Assembly: GCF_003075395.1 (NCBI RefSeq)
Contig: NZ_QDFV01000003.1
Span: forward strand, 186,685 to 250,684
Source of the DNA: Microbacterium sp. TPD7012
GTDB taxonomy: Bacteria; Actinomycetota; Actinomycetes; Actinomycetales; Microbacteriaceae
DNA length: 64,000 nucleotides
Direction of reading: 5' to 3'
Numbering within the stretch: position 1 is the first letter of the stretch; each line of letters begins with the position of its first letter. The position numbers were made by a program, and so were the translations under genes. Shown here in pieces: positions 11,465 through 20,304 of this stretch. A model generated the notes under the pieces. That model was not told the origin of the DNA. It was given only the letters and a program-made list of their open reading frames with translations, and did not search any database.

Positions 11465-12715
11465 TCAGGGGGCATAGGTCATCACGTCCCCGACGAGAGG
11501 CGCCTCGGAGGTGCGGTCGCCCGAGACGGTGGTATCGAGCTCGTAGGGCGTGCCGGCGAAGCCCGCTTCGAGCGCCTCAGCGCTCGGCACGACTCCGTCG
11601 AGGGTGAACGAGTCGATCAGGAACGGCACGCCGTTCGAGGCGAGCGGGCTCGGCGAGTCCATGATGTGGAAGTGCAGGTGTGGGGCGTCGGAGTTGCCCG
11701 AGTTTCCGAGCAGCGCGATCGGCTCGCCCTTCTTCAGCTGCTGACCCACCTCGACGTGCGCTGGGTTGCCGGGCTGCAGGTGCGCATAGAAGGCGAACCG
11801 GCCGTCGCCGATGTCCTGCACGATGTAGTTGCCGCCGTATTCGTCGAGGGTGAGGCCGGTCGGGTTCGCGCCCGGTGTCTGCTCCGGTCGGTCGGTGGTC
11901 ATCGCGACCACCGGCCCGTCGGCGACTGCGATGACGTCGTTGCCGAAGGACGGGTAGTTCTGGGCCACGGTCTTGTCTCTGGTGAACAGCCGGTCATCGT
12001 CGGTCAGCTGCACGTAATCGATCGCCCAGCGTTCCGGGACCTTGAAGCCGGCGTTGATGGGGCTGACCGCTCCGCGGTGCGGTGTGAGGGTGCAGCATCC
12101 GTTGCCGTTCAGCCAGCCCGCGCCCTGCAGCGGTGGACCGATGGCGACGGGAGTCGAAGCGCTCACCGTGACGGCGGGAACGTGTTCGACGATGACGGAG
12201 TCGTGGATGGGTGGATTGGCTTCCGGCATCCGCACCGTCACGGTGTGCTCGATCGCGGTCGGCACCTCGGCGGCAGAGTCGACGATCGCGTCCATCCAGA
12301 TCATGGCACTTCCGCCGCCCGGGAGGGTACCGCCCGCGTCGCCCGTGCCGACACCGCGGTAGACGGCGGTCAACTCCTCGCCGGTGAGCGACTGCAGTGT
12401 GCCTCCGTCGGCGCGGGATTCGACGGACTCGATCGTTGCCGGCGACGCCGAGGCGTTGACGAGCAGGAGCTCATAGGCCAGATGCATGCGACCGTCGGTG
12501 GCGGGAGCCGCGATCGGCGGATTCGTGACGGTCACGACCACCGGGGAGTAGGCATCCTGAGCGGCATCGTACTGGGCGGGTGAGGACTCGACCGGCGTCA
12601 TGGCGGGAGAGTCGGACGCGCCCGACGGGCCAGTGCATCCGCTCAGGAACAGCACGGAGATGGAGGACATCGCAACAGCGGAGAACAGCGCCGAGCGTGG
12701 TCTGGGACGGGGCAT
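11465..12715 (-). CDS. M23-like (LytM-fold) peptidase lipoprotein
   Basis: Exported lipoprotein of about 416 residues. A signal peptide ends in the lipobox FLSGC with the lipidated Cys27. The N-terminal half is an uncharacterised beta-rich region. The C-terminal half is a LytM/M23 domain with the HLHFH motif and the YAHLQPGN strand typical of cell-wall endopeptidases. The first metal-binding motif (normally HxxxD) is replaced by ERWAID, so metal binding and activity are uncertain. ATG 12715 gives the best signal peptide; ATG 12724 and TTG 12731-12733 are alternatives. It likely acts at the cell surface on peptidoglycan, or as a regulator of such enzymes. Confidence 0.85.
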   Translation of the reverse strand: MPRPRPRSALFSAVAMSSISVLFLSGCTGPSGASDSPAMTPVESSPAQYDAAQDAYSPVVVTVTNPPIAAPATDGRMHLAYELLLVNASASPATIESVESRADGGTLQSLTGEELTAVYRGVGTGDAGGTLPGGGSAMIWMDAIVDSAAEVPTAIEHTVTVRMPEANPPIHDSVIVEHVPAVTVSASTPVAIGPPLQGAGWLNGNGCCTLTPHRGAVSPINAGFKVPERWAIDYVQLTDDDRLFTRDKTVAQNYPSFGNDVIAVADGPVVAMTTDRPEQTPGANPTGLTLDEYGGNYIVQDIGDGRFAFYAHLQPGNPAHVEVGQQLKKGEPIALLGNSGNSDAPHLHFHIMDSPSPLASNGVPFLIDSFTLDGVVPSAEALEAGFAGTPYELDTTVSGDRTSEAPLVGDVMTYAP

Positions 12716-12766
12716 ACATCTCATTGTGCCCAAGGCAGGCTGCTCGCGGTGCTCGAACGGGAGATG

Positions 12767-14017
12767 TCAGCCGCAGTTCCCCGAGGGTGTGCGCCCGTCG
12801 CCCAGAGTAGGGAGCCAGAGCAGCAGATCCGGGAGCGCGGCGTAGGCGGCCAGTCCGTGATTGATGTCGGGGTAGGTGTGGAACGTGAGATCCGCCTGCT
12901 GGGAGCAGAGCAGCTTCACATAGGCCTCGGTCGCACTCGGGCGCACCAGCTGGTCGGCCTCGCCCTGTCCGACGAAGACGGGTACGGTCACGGGCTGCCC
13001 GCCCGCGCTGTTCTCCTCCAGCAGGGTCTTCCACGGCTCGGTGGTGGCCGGGTCGCTGGTCACATAGCCGCCGCCGAGCGGATCGGCGATCGCATGGAGC
13101 TCCTTCGTCTGCGTGAGGAGGCAGAGCTCGGCCATCTCGGGGGTGGCCTTCGCCCCGGCGGGAGTGAGTATCGCGGTGATCTCGTCCGCCGTGTACCGGT
13201 CGGCGTATGCGACCGTGTAGGCGGGGATGGCGAGCGACGCGATGGTCACTCCGGAGAGATCGATGATGTCATCGGTCATCAGCGCGTTCAGATTCGCCGC
13301 CGGCGCAGCCACCGCGACACCCTGCAGCTTCAGCTCCGGGGCGTACGACGATGCCCGCTCCGCCGCGAAGAGCACGGCCTGCCCTCCCTGCGAATGCCCC
13401 CACAGGACGACGCGGTCGCCGATGTCCGCGCCGTCGATCGTGCGCGCTGCGCGCACGATGTCCAGCACGCTGTTCGACTCCGGTACGCCGAGGAGGTAGG
13501 AGGACTGCCCTTCGATGCCGAGGCCCGGGTAGTCGGTCGCGGCGATCGCGTATCCCTCGGCCAGCAGTTCGTGAAGACCCTCGATGTACTGGAAGGGATC
13601 GAGACCGAGCGATGGTGCGCACTGCGCGGCGGCACCCGTGGTCGGATGGGCCCAGGAGATCACCGTACGTCCGTTCTCCGGCGCAGGTCCCTCCGGGACG
13701 ATCACGACGCCGGAGACCGGGATGTCATCGCCGGCGAGGTCTCGCGAGTGGTAGATCACCCGCCACGCCGATGTTCCCGCCGGTGCGCTCGCGATCGGTT
13801 CGATGCGGATGATCTCGCCGGGGTCGCCGGTCGGGGCGGGGGAGGGGAGCGAGTAGAACGCCGGATCGGTCTTGAGGTCGGCCTGCCCTTCGATGTACCG
13901 GCGGGCGAACTCCGCTGCGGCGAGCCCGAGCACGACGACGAGGACGGCCCCGATGATGAGAAGGATCCGTCGTCGCCTCGGTCGATGTGCGTGCGCCGCA
14001 GGCGCGCCACTGTCCAT
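12767..14017 (-). CDS. Secreted or anchored LIP-family lipase (alpha/beta hydrolase)
   Basis: Extracytoplasmic lipase or esterase of 416 residues. A run of arginines (residues 12-17) is followed by one membrane helix (about 18-38), an uncleaved anchor or signal sequence. The catalytic serine is in WGHSQGG, and the charge-relay aspartate and histidine probably lie in GQGEADQLV and DINHGLAAY. A cysteine pair (CAPSLG and CLLTQ) may form a disulfide outside the cell. ATG 14017 was chosen because the open frame further upstream runs through tRNA-Leu. A TATACA hexamer lies six bases before this ATG. Confidence 0.88.
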   Translation of the reverse strand: MDSGAPAAHAHRPRRRRILLIIGAVLVVVLGLAAAEFARRYIEGQADLKTDPAFYSLPSPAPTGDPGEIIRIEPIASAPAGTSAWRVIYHSRDLAGDDIPVSGVVIVPEGPAPENGRTVISWAHPTTGAAAQCAPSLGLDPFQYIEGLHELLAEGYAIAATDYPGLGIEGQSSYLLGVPESNSVLDIVRAARTIDGADIGDRVVLWGHSQGGQAVLFAAERASSYAPELKLQGVAVAAPAANLNALMTDDIIDLSGVTIASLAIPAYTVAYADRYTADEITAILTPAGAKATPEMAELCLLTQTKELHAIADPLGGGYVTSDPATTEPWKTLLEENSAGGQPVTVPVFVGQGEADQLVRPSATEAYVKLLCSQQADLTFHTYPDINHGLAAYAALPDLLLWLPTLGDGRTPSGNCG

Positions 14018-14041
14018 AGGGACTGTATAGCGCACAGAGGG

Positions 14042-14124
14042 TGCCGGCGGTGGGACTCGAACCCACACGCCCTTTCGGACAAAGCATTTTGAGTGCTCCG
14101 CGTCTGCCATTCCGCCACGCCGGC
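14042..14124 (-). tRNA. tRNA-Leu(CAA)
   Basis: An 83-base class II tRNA. The acceptor stem is GCCGGCG/CGCCGGC with discriminator A. The D-arm GGCGGAATGGCAGAC is typical of tRNA-Leu. The anticodon stem GAGCA/TGCTT closes the loop CTCAAAA (anticodon CAA, reads UUG). There is a long variable arm and a GGTTCGAGTCC T-arm. CCA is not encoded. Confidence 0.96.
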
Positions 14125-14204
14125 TCGTGTGTCGCGCCTTCGACTTTAGCGCAGGAGATCTCACCGCAGCGTCGGACCACAGCCGGTAGCCGGGGCCTCT
14201 CCAC

Positions 14205-14210
14205 TAGGAT
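14205..14210 (+). promoter_or_regulatory. Putative -10 TAGGAT of pdtaR
   Basis: TAGGAT ends six bases before the GTG start at 14217, consistent with a leaderless transcript. Confidence 0.5.
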
Positions 14211-14216
14211 GGATCT

Positions 14217-14834
14217 GTGACCGAGCAAGAACAGGCTGTAGAGCCCACGGCATCCGCACCCCGACGCGTCGTCGTCGCCGAAGACGAATCGCTGATCCGT
14301 CTCGACATCGTCGAGATCCTCCGCGACAACGGCTTCGATGTCGTCGGCGAGGCCGGCGACGGTGAGACCGCTGTCGCTCTCGCGACCGAGCTGCGCCCCG
14401 ATCTCGTCATCATGGACGTCAAGATGCCTCAGCTCGACGGCATCAGCGCGGCCGAGAAGCTGCACAAGGGGAACATCGCCCCGGTCGTGCTCCTCACGGC
14501 GTTCAGCCAGAAGGAGCTCGTCGAGCGCGCGAGCGAGGCCGGCGCTCTGGCTTACGTCGTCAAGCCGTTCACCCCGAACGACCTGCTCCCGGCGATCGAG
14601 ATCGCGTTGGCCCGCCACGAGCAGATCATCACGCTCGAGGCCGAGGTCGCCGACATGGTCGAGCGCTTCGAGACCCGCAAGCTCGTCGACCGGGCCAAGG
14701 GCCTGCTCAACGAGAAGATGGGGCTGAGCGAGCCCGAGGCGTTCCGCTGGATCCAGAAGGCGTCGATGGACCGCCGTCTGACGATGCAGGACGTCGCGAA
14801 GGCGATCATCGAGCAGCTCGCGCCGAAGAAGTGA
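14217..14834 (+). CDS. pdtaR: ANTAR-domain response regulator, PdtaR family
   Basis: Two-component response regulator that acts on RNA rather than DNA. A receiver domain (about residues 15-135) has the acidic pocket AEDES and phospho-acceptor Asp67 in LVIMDVKMP, a threonine in LLTAF and the conserved lysine in VVKPF. A C-terminal ANTAR domain (about 140-205) with RAKGLL and the aromatic FRWIQ binds hairpins in target mRNAs. It has 205 residues, matching Mycobacterium tuberculosis Rv1626. The position a few kilobases before polA is also the same as in mycobacteria. The partner kinase PdtaS is not in this window. Start GTG 14217 has its own -10. Confidence 0.94.
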   Translation: MTEQEQAVEPTASAPRRVVVAEDESLIRLDIVEILRDNGFDVVGEAGDGETAVALATELRPDLVIMDVKMPQLDGISAAEKLHKGNIAPVVLLTAFSQKELVERASEAGALAYVVKPFTPNDLLPAIEIALARHEQIITLEAEVADMVERFETRKLVDRAKGLLNEKMGLSEPEAFRWIQKASMDRRLTMQDVAKAIIEQLAPKK

Positions 14835-14850
14835 GCCCGGAGGGCTCGGA

Positions 14851-15432
14851 GTGAGCCTGCCGAAATCCGCTGTTCGGCTCGACGCCGAGCACATCCTGCG
14901 CCCGATCCGGATCGGTGACGGTGCCGCTCTCGCGCGCGCCTACGTCGCGAACCGCGACCATCTCGCGCCCTGGGAGCCCACCCGTGCAGAGTCCTTCTTC
15001 ACGCAGGAGTTCCAGGAGCGGCACGCACAGGAGTGCGAGACGGATGCCGCCTCGGGACGCAGCATCCGATTCGTCATCGAATCCGACGACGGCGAGATCC
15101 GCGGGCGGATGAACCTCAACAACATCGTGCGGGGTGCGTTCTGGAGCGCCGACCTCGGCTACTGGATCGACGTCTCGCGTCTCCGCCGTGGTCTCGCGTC
15201 CCGTGCCGTCGAGCGTGTGGCCGCCCACGCCAGGGAGGAACTGCGGCTCCATCGCCTGCAGGCGGCGACGCTGCTGCACAACATCGGTTCGCAGCGCGTG
15301 CTCGCCGAGAGCGGGTTCGAGCGCATCGGTCTGGCGCCGAAGTATCTGCGCATCGCGGGGGAGTGGCAGGACCACCTGCTCTTCCAGCTGCTGCTGGAGG
15401 AGCCGCTCAGTCCGCGGCGGGAACGGCCTTGA
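14851..15432 (+). CDS. GNAT acetyltransferase, RimJ-like
   Basis: Acetyl-CoA-dependent N-acetyltransferase of the RimJ/RimL group (193 residues), which usually modifies protein N-termini. The acetyl-CoA loop is RRGLASRAVERVAAHA, followed by LRLHRLQAATLLHN and the SQRVLAESGFERIG motif typical of RimJ-like enzymes. It starts 16 bases after pdtaR, with GAGGG upstream of GTG, so the two probably share a transcript. Its 3' end overlaps the convergent thioesterase gene by 26 bases. Confidence 0.88.
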   Translation: MSLPKSAVRLDAEHILRPIRIGDGAALARAYVANRDHLAPWEPTRAESFFTQEFQERHAQECETDAASGRSIRFVIESDDGEIRGRMNLNNIVRGAFWSADLGYWIDVSRLRRGLASRAVERVAAHAREELRLHRLQAATLLHNIGSQRVLAESGFERIGLAPKYLRIAGEWQDHLLFQLLLEEPLSPRRERP

Positions 15433-15835
15433 TCATGTTGGTGATCCGGATCGTCGAGCAGCGCCGGCCCTGATCGTCGGTCACGACGATCTCGTGGACC
15501 GTGATGCTGCGGCCGAGGTGCACCGGGGTGCAGACGCCGGTGACGACACCGGAGGTCGCCGAACGCGTGTGCGTGGCGTTGATGTCGACGCCGACGGCGA
15601 GGCGTCCGGGGCCGGCGTGCAGATTCGCCGCCATCGACCCGAGCGACTCGCCGAGCACGACGTACGCGCCGCCGTGCATGAGACCGACGGGCTGCGTGTT
15701 GCCTTCGACGGGCATCGTCGCGACGCACCGCTCGAGGCTGAACTCGAGGAACTCCATGCCCATCTTCTGGGCGAGCGCCCCCATCCCTCGAGCTGTCGCC
15801 CAGTCGAGTCCCTCGCTCGTCGCGACGTCGCTCAT
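15407..15835 (-). CDS. Hotdog-fold thioesterase, PaaI family
   Basis: Acyl-CoA thioesterase of 142 residues. The family motif GLMHGGAYVVLGES carries the HGG and the catalytic acid of PaaI/YdiI-type hotdog enzymes. The second hotdog strand VGVDINATHTRSA is well conserved. The start ATG 15835 has a GAGGAGGA Shine-Dalgarno. It is divergent from polA. The substrate cannot be told from sequence. Confidence 0.88.
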   Translation of the reverse strand: MSDVATSEGLDWATARGMGALAQKMGMEFLEFSLERCVATMPVEGNTQPVGLMHGGAYVVLGESLGSMAANLHAGPGRLAVGVDINATHTRSATSGVVTGVCTPVHLGRSITVHEIVVTDDQGRRCSTIRITNMIKAVPAAD

Positions 15836-15868
15836 GAATCCTCCTCAGCGGGTGTCTGCCGTCCTCGT

Positions 15869-15874
15869 TAGGCT
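15869..15874 (+). promoter_or_regulatory. Putative -10 TAGGCT of polA
   Basis: TAGGCT ends six bases before the polA GTG at 15881, with no Shine-Dalgarno, consistent with a leaderless transcript. Confidence 0.5.
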
Positions 15875-15880
15875 GACAGG

Positions 15881-18514
15881 GTGACGGACTCCGCAAAGCC
15901 TACCCTCATGGTCATCGACGGCCATTCGCTCGCCTATCGTGCCTTCTTCGCCCTTCCGGTCGAGAACTTCACGACCAAGGACAATCAGCACACGAACGCC
16001 ATCTACGGCTTCCTGTCGATGCTGGTGAACCTCATCAAGGCCGAGCAGCCGACCCATCTGGCGATCGCCTTCGACACCTCCCGGCACTCGTTCCGCACCG
16101 ACGAGTACCCCGAGTACAAGGCGACGAGGTCCGAGACGCCCCAGGAGTTCCGCGGCCAGATCCCTCTCCTCCAGGACTGCCTCGCGGCCATGTCGATCCC
16201 GGTTCTCACGAAAGAGGGGATCGAGGCCGACGACATCCTCGCGACCCTCTCGACACAGGGCGCGGAGCAGGGCTACGACGTGCTCGTCGTCTCGGGCGAT
16301 CGCGACAGCATCCAGCTGGTGAACGACGAGGTGACCCTGCTGTACCCATCGGTGCAGGGTGTGTCGCAGCTGAAGCGCTACGACCCCACCACGGTGCAGG
16401 AGCGCTACGGCGTGCCACCCGAGCAGTATCCCGACATCGCGGCCCTGGTCGGCGAGACCAGCGACAACCTTCCCGGAGTCCCGAAGGTGGGGGAGAAGAC
16501 CGCGGTGAAGTGGCTCACCCAGTTCGGCACGCTCGACGAGCTGCTCGATCGCGCCGATGAGATCAAGGGTGTGGTCGGCGGCAACCTGCGTGACCACATC
16601 GACGACGTGCGGCGCAACCGCAAGCTGAACCGTCTGCTCCGTGACGTCGAGCTTCCTGTCGCTCCCGACGACCTCGCGGTGACGCCGATCGATGCGCAGG
16701 CCGTTCGCGACATCTTCGCGCGGCTCGAGTTCCGTACGCTGCTTCCGCGTGTCTTCGACGCTGTCGGCGCCGGTGAGGTCGCCGACGATCCCGCCTCCGC
16801 GGTCGTCCTGCCCGTGCCCGCCGAGGTCGCGCCGGCTGACCTCGCGACGTGGGCCGCGGCACAGGACGGCGACGTCGCGCTCCGCATCACGACGCAGGGC
16901 GGCAAGCCCGTCCGCATCGGCGCGGCGACGACGACCGAGCTGCGGGAGTCCGACTGGACGGATGCCGCGGCAGACGCGCTCCGCGGCTGGATCGAGTCGT
17001 CGAGCCCGAAGGTGCTGCACGACGCGAAGCCCCAGGTCAAGGCGCTGTTGCGCCAGGGCATCCGCCTCGCCGGTCTCGCCTACGACACGAGTCTTGCGGG
17101 CTGGCTGCTGCGCCCGAGCTTCCCCGACAAGACGCTCGCCGACCTGGTCGAGCGCTACCTCGGCGAGAAGCTTCCCGAGGCAGACCCCTCTCAGCTCGTC
17201 CCCGAGACCGAGGGCGCCACGCCGTCCCAGGAGGCCTGGTTCGCGCTTCGGGTCGCCGACGCGCTGCGGGACGACATCCCCGAGTCGGTCACCAAGGTGC
17301 TCGTCGAGATCGAGCTCCCGACCCTGATGACGCTCGCCGACATGGAGGTCGCCGGTGTCGCGGTCTCGCACGAGGTGCTGTCGACCTTCTCGGGCGAGCT
17401 CGCCACCCGCGCCGAGGGGATCGCCCAGGAGGCCTTCTCGAGCATCGGCCGAGAGTTCAATCTCGGTTCGCCCAAGCAGCTGCAGGAGGTCCTGTTCGAA
17501 GATCTCCAGCTCCCGAAGACCCGTAAGACCAAGTCCGGGTACTCGACGGATGCTGCAGCGCTGGCCGACCTGCAGGAGACCCACCCGCACCCGTTCCTCA
17601 GCCTGCTCCTGCAGCACCGCGAGGCGACGAAGCTGCGTCAGATCATCGAGTCGCTCGACACGGCGATCGGCGACGACCACCGCGTCCACACCACGTACGT
17701 GCAGACCGGCAGTCAGACGGGACGGCTCTCCAGCACCGACCCCAATCTGCAGAACATCCCGGTGCGCACGGAGGAGTCGCGTCGCATCCGCAGCGCGTTC
17801 CAGGTCGGCGAGGGCTATGAGGCTCTGCTGACGGCGGACTACTCCCAGATCGAGATGCGCATCATGGCGCACCTCTCCGGCGACGAAGGGCTCATCGAGG
17901 CGTTCAACAGCGGCGAGGACCTGCACCGGTTCGTCGGTGCCCGGGTGTTCGGTGTCGACCCGAGCGAGGTGACCTCCGCCATGCGCACCAAGGTGAAGGC
18001 CATGTCGTACGGCCTCGTCTACGGGCTGTCCGCCTTCGGTCTCTCCAAGCAGCTGCGCATCGAGCAGTCCGAGGCGAAGCAGCTGATGGTGGAGTACTTC
18101 GCCCGTTTCGGCGCTGTCCGCGACTATCTCCGCGCCTCTGTGATGAAGGCGAAGGAGGTCGGCTACACCGAGACGATCTTCGGGCGTCGACGTCCGTTCC
18201 CCGACCTCGCGAGCCCGAACCGCGTGCTGCGGGAGAACGCCGAGCGTGCGGCTCTCAACGCCCCGATCCAGGGCAGTGCCGCCGACATCATGAAGATCGC
18301 GCTCCTGCACATCCATGACGATCTGCGCTCCGATCAGCTCTCCTCGCGTGCGCTGCTGCAGATCCATGATGAACTCGTGGTCGAGGTCGCGCCGGGCGAG
18401 TGGGACGCCGTCGAGCGGATCGTGCGGGCGCGCATGGGCGATGCCGCCGACCTGAGGGTGCCGCTCGACGTGCAGGTCGGTCGCGGTGCGGACTGGAACG
18501 AGGCCGCGCACTGA
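15881..18514 (+). CDS. polA: DNA polymerase I
   Basis: Repair and Okazaki-fragment polymerase of 877 residues. The N-terminal 5'-3' exonuclease domain (about 1-300) shows VIDGHSLAYRAFF, EADDILAT and SGDRDSIQL, plus a helix-hairpin-helix GVPKVGEKTA. The middle domain (about 310-480) corresponds to the 3'-5' proofreading exonuclease but lacks its DxE metal ligands (VALRITT instead), as in other actinobacterial PolA. The polymerase domain has motif A DYSQIEMR (Asp653), motif B RTKVKAMSYGLVYG and motif C HDELVVE (Asp830). The gene is in the same neighbourhood as pdtaR, as in mycobacteria. Confidence 0.98.
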   Translation: MTDSAKPTLMVIDGHSLAYRAFFALPVENFTTKDNQHTNAIYGFLSMLVNLIKAEQPTHLAIAFDTSRHSFRTDEYPEYKATRSETPQEFRGQIPLLQDCLAAMSIPVLTKEGIEADDILATLSTQGAEQGYDVLVVSGDRDSIQLVNDEVTLLYPSVQGVSQLKRYDPTTVQERYGVPPEQYPDIAALVGETSDNLPGVPKVGEKTAVKWLTQFGTLDELLDRADEIKGVVGGNLRDHIDDVRRNRKLNRLLRDVELPVAPDDLAVTPIDAQAVRDIFARLEFRTLLPRVFDAVGAGEVADDPASAVVLPVPAEVAPADLATWAAAQDGDVALRITTQGGKPVRIGAATTTELRESDWTDAAADALRGWIESSSPKVLHDAKPQVKALLRQGIRLAGLAYDTSLAGWLLRPSFPDKTLADLVERYLGEKLPEADPSQLVPETEGATPSQEAWFALRVADALRDDIPESVTKVLVEIELPTLMTLADMEVAGVAVSHEVLSTFSGELATRAEGIAQEAFSSIGREFNLGSPKQLQEVLFEDLQLPKTRKTKSGYSTDAAALADLQETHPHPFLSLLLQHREATKLRQIIESLDTAIGDDHRVHTTYVQTGSQTGRLSSTDPNLQNIPVRTEESRRIRSAFQVGEGYEALLTADYSQIEMRIMAHLSGDEGLIEAFNSGEDLHRFVGARVFGVDPSEVTSAMRTKVKAMSYGLVYGLSAFGLSKQLRIEQSEAKQLMVEYFARFGAVRDYLRASVMKAKEVGYTETIFGRRRPFPDLASPNRVLRENAERAALNAPIQGSAADIMKIALLHIHDDLRSDQLSSRALLQIHDELVVEVAPGEWDAVERIVRARMGDAADLRVPLDVQVGRGADWNEAAH

Positions 18515-18535
18515 GGTCGGCGCATCGCGCAGAAC

Positions 18536-18545
18536 CGATATATCG
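18536..18545. promoter_or_regulatory. Perfect palindrome CGATATATCG upstream of the DUF885 gene
   Basis: A 10-base perfect AT-rich palindrome, 17 bases before the -10 hexamer of the next gene, in an otherwise GC-rich context. It sits where a -35 element or an operator would be. Confidence 0.35.
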
Positions 18546-18561
18546 AGAGGATGCGGGGGAT

Positions 18562-18567
18562 TAGGCT
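18562..18567 (+). promoter_or_regulatory. Putative -10 TAGGCT of the DUF885 gene
   Basis: TAGGCT ends six bases before ATG 18574. The intervening GAAGGG is also purine-rich, so a short-leader reading is possible. Confidence 0.45.
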
Positions 18568-18573
18568 GAAGGG

Positions 18574-20250
18574 ATGACTTCAGCTCCCCGCACTCCGTCT
18601 GCCATCGACCAGGTCGCTGACGAGTGGGTCGACACGATCGCTGTCCTCGCACCGACTCTCGGTACCTACATCGGCCGTGACGAGGTGAACGACCGCTTCG
18701 GCGATCTGAGTCCCGCGGGTCATGAGGAGATCGCCGCGGCGACCCGTTCGACGCTCTACAAGCTGTCTGCGCTCGAGCCAGGCGACGCGATCGACGAGGT
18801 CACCAAGACCGATCTGAGTGCCGAGCTCCGTCTCGACCTCGAGCTGCACGAGGCGAAGTGGCACCTGCGCGACCTCAACGTGATCGCCTCGGCGGCGCAG
18901 GACGTGCGATCGGCGTTCGATCTGATGCCGACGGCCACTGCCGACGACTGGGGCGTGATCGCCACGCGTCTGGCGGCGGTGCCCGGCGCGCTGCGCGGCT
19001 ACACCGAGACGCTGCGCCAGGGCATCGCCGAGGGAGTCACCCCGGCGCGTCGTCAGGTCGTCGAGGTCGCGACGCAGATCGATCGCTACACCGCGGATGA
19101 CGGCTTCTTCGCAGCGTTCGTCGCTGACGCCGGCCCCGACGAGGGTCAGCTTCCCGCATCTCTCGCCCGCACGCTCGCCGACAACTCCGCGGCCGCGCGT
19201 GTCGCGTACCACGAGCTGCGTCGCTTCCTCGCCGAGGAGCTCGCGCCCGCTGCCGGTGACGTCGACGCGGTCGGCCGTGAGCTCTACGCGCTGAACTCGC
19301 GCCGCTTCCTCGGCGCGACGATCGACCTGGACGAGACCTACGAGTGGGGACGCGAGGAGCTCGCCCGCATGGTCGCCGAGCAGACCGCGATCGCGAACGA
19401 GATCCTGCCCGGCGCCTCGGTCGAAGAGGCCGTCGCCCACCTGGAGGCCGACCCTGCCCGCAAGCTCGTGGGCACCGACGCGCTCCAGAAGTGGATGCAG
19501 GAGACGAGCGACCGCGCTGTCGCTGAACTCGGCGCCTCCCACTTCGACATCCCCGAAGCGATCCGCACGCTCGAGTGCATGATCGCGCCCACACAGGAGG
19601 GCGGGATCTATTACACCGGACCGACGGATGACTTCTCGCGTCCGGGACGCATGTGGTGGTCGGTCCCCGAGGGTGTCACCGAGTTCGACACGTGGCGCGA
19701 GCTGACCACGGTCTTCCACGAGGGCGTTCCCGGACACCACTTGCAGATCGCTCAGGCGGTGTACAACCGCGCCGAGCTGAACACCTGGCGGCGCCTCCTC
19801 GCCGGCACCTCCGGTCATGCCGAGGGTTGGGCGCTGTACGCCGAGCGCCTGATGGAGCAGCTCGGTTACCTGGACGACCCCGCCGACCGACTGGGCATGC
19901 TCGACGGCCAGCGCATGCGCGCCGCTCGCGTCGTGCTCGACATCGGGGTGCACCTGGGCAAGCCCCGCCTCGACGGAACGGGCACCTGGGACGCCGCCTA
20001 CGCTCTCGAGTTCCTGCGGAGCAACGTCAACATGTCCGACCAGTTCGTGCAGTTCGAGGTGAACCGCTACCTCGGCTGGCCGGGGCAGGCGCCGTCGTAC
20101 AAGGTCGGTCAGCGCATCTGGGAACAGGTTCGCGACGCCGTGCGCGAAGCCGAAGGAGAATCCTTCTCGTTCAAGGATTTCCACAAGCGGGCGCTCGACA
20201 TGGGCGGCGTCGGCCTCGACACGCTCCGGAGCTCACTCCTCCCGCGGTGA
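18574..20250 (+). CDS. DUF885 family putative metallohydrolase
   Basis: Protein of 558 residues belonging to DUF885, a family related to zinc peptidases. The hallmark HEGVPGHHLQ starts at His382, with a further glutamate in GHAEGWALYAE that would complete a metal site, and a C-terminal YKVGQRIW motif. There is no signal peptide, so it is probably cytoplasmic. It is preceded by a palindrome and a -10 hexamer and appears to be a single-gene unit after polA. Family members are annotated as possible peptidases but the substrate is unknown. Confidence 0.88.
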   Translation: MTSAPRTPSAIDQVADEWVDTIAVLAPTLGTYIGRDEVNDRFGDLSPAGHEEIAAATRSTLYKLSALEPGDAIDEVTKTDLSAELRLDLELHEAKWHLRDLNVIASAAQDVRSAFDLMPTATADDWGVIATRLAAVPGALRGYTETLRQGIAEGVTPARRQVVEVATQIDRYTADDGFFAAFVADAGPDEGQLPASLARTLADNSAAARVAYHELRRFLAEELAPAAGDVDAVGRELYALNSRRFLGATIDLDETYEWGREELARMVAEQTAIANEILPGASVEEAVAHLEADPARKLVGTDALQKWMQETSDRAVAELGASHFDIPEAIRTLECMIAPTQEGGIYYTGPTDDFSRPGRMWWSVPEGVTEFDTWRELTTVFHEGVPGHHLQIAQAVYNRAELNTWRRLLAGTSGHAEGWALYAERLMEQLGYLDDPADRLGMLDGQRMRAARVVLDIGVHLGKPRLDGTGTWDAAYALEFLRSNVNMSDQFVQFEVNRYLGWPGQAPSYKVGQRIWEQVRDAVREAEGESFSFKDFHKRALDMGGVGLDTLRSSLLPR

Positions 20251-20278
20251 CGGGAATGGTCCGGCACCGGGAGGTGTT

Positions 20279-20292
20279 CATTCATCTGAATG
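20279..20292. promoter_or_regulatory. Palindrome CATTCA-TC-TGAATG before the flavin oxidoreductase
   Basis: Six-base arms with a two-base centre, 13 bases before the start codon and just upstream of the AAAGGGA ribosome site. The size suits a dimeric MarR/TetR-type repressor. It may instead be a leader hairpin. Confidence 0.35.
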
Positions 20293-20304
20293 GAAAGGGA
20301 TGAC

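Noticed and set aside
14018..14164. N-terminal extension of the lipase up to 14164
   Set aside because: The extension is the translation of tRNA-Leu(CAA). The membrane helix and spacing begin at ATG 14017.
20290..20304. ATG 20290 as start of the flavin oxidoreductase
   Set aside because: The AAAGGGA ribosome site lies after this ATG and at the right distance before ATG 20305.
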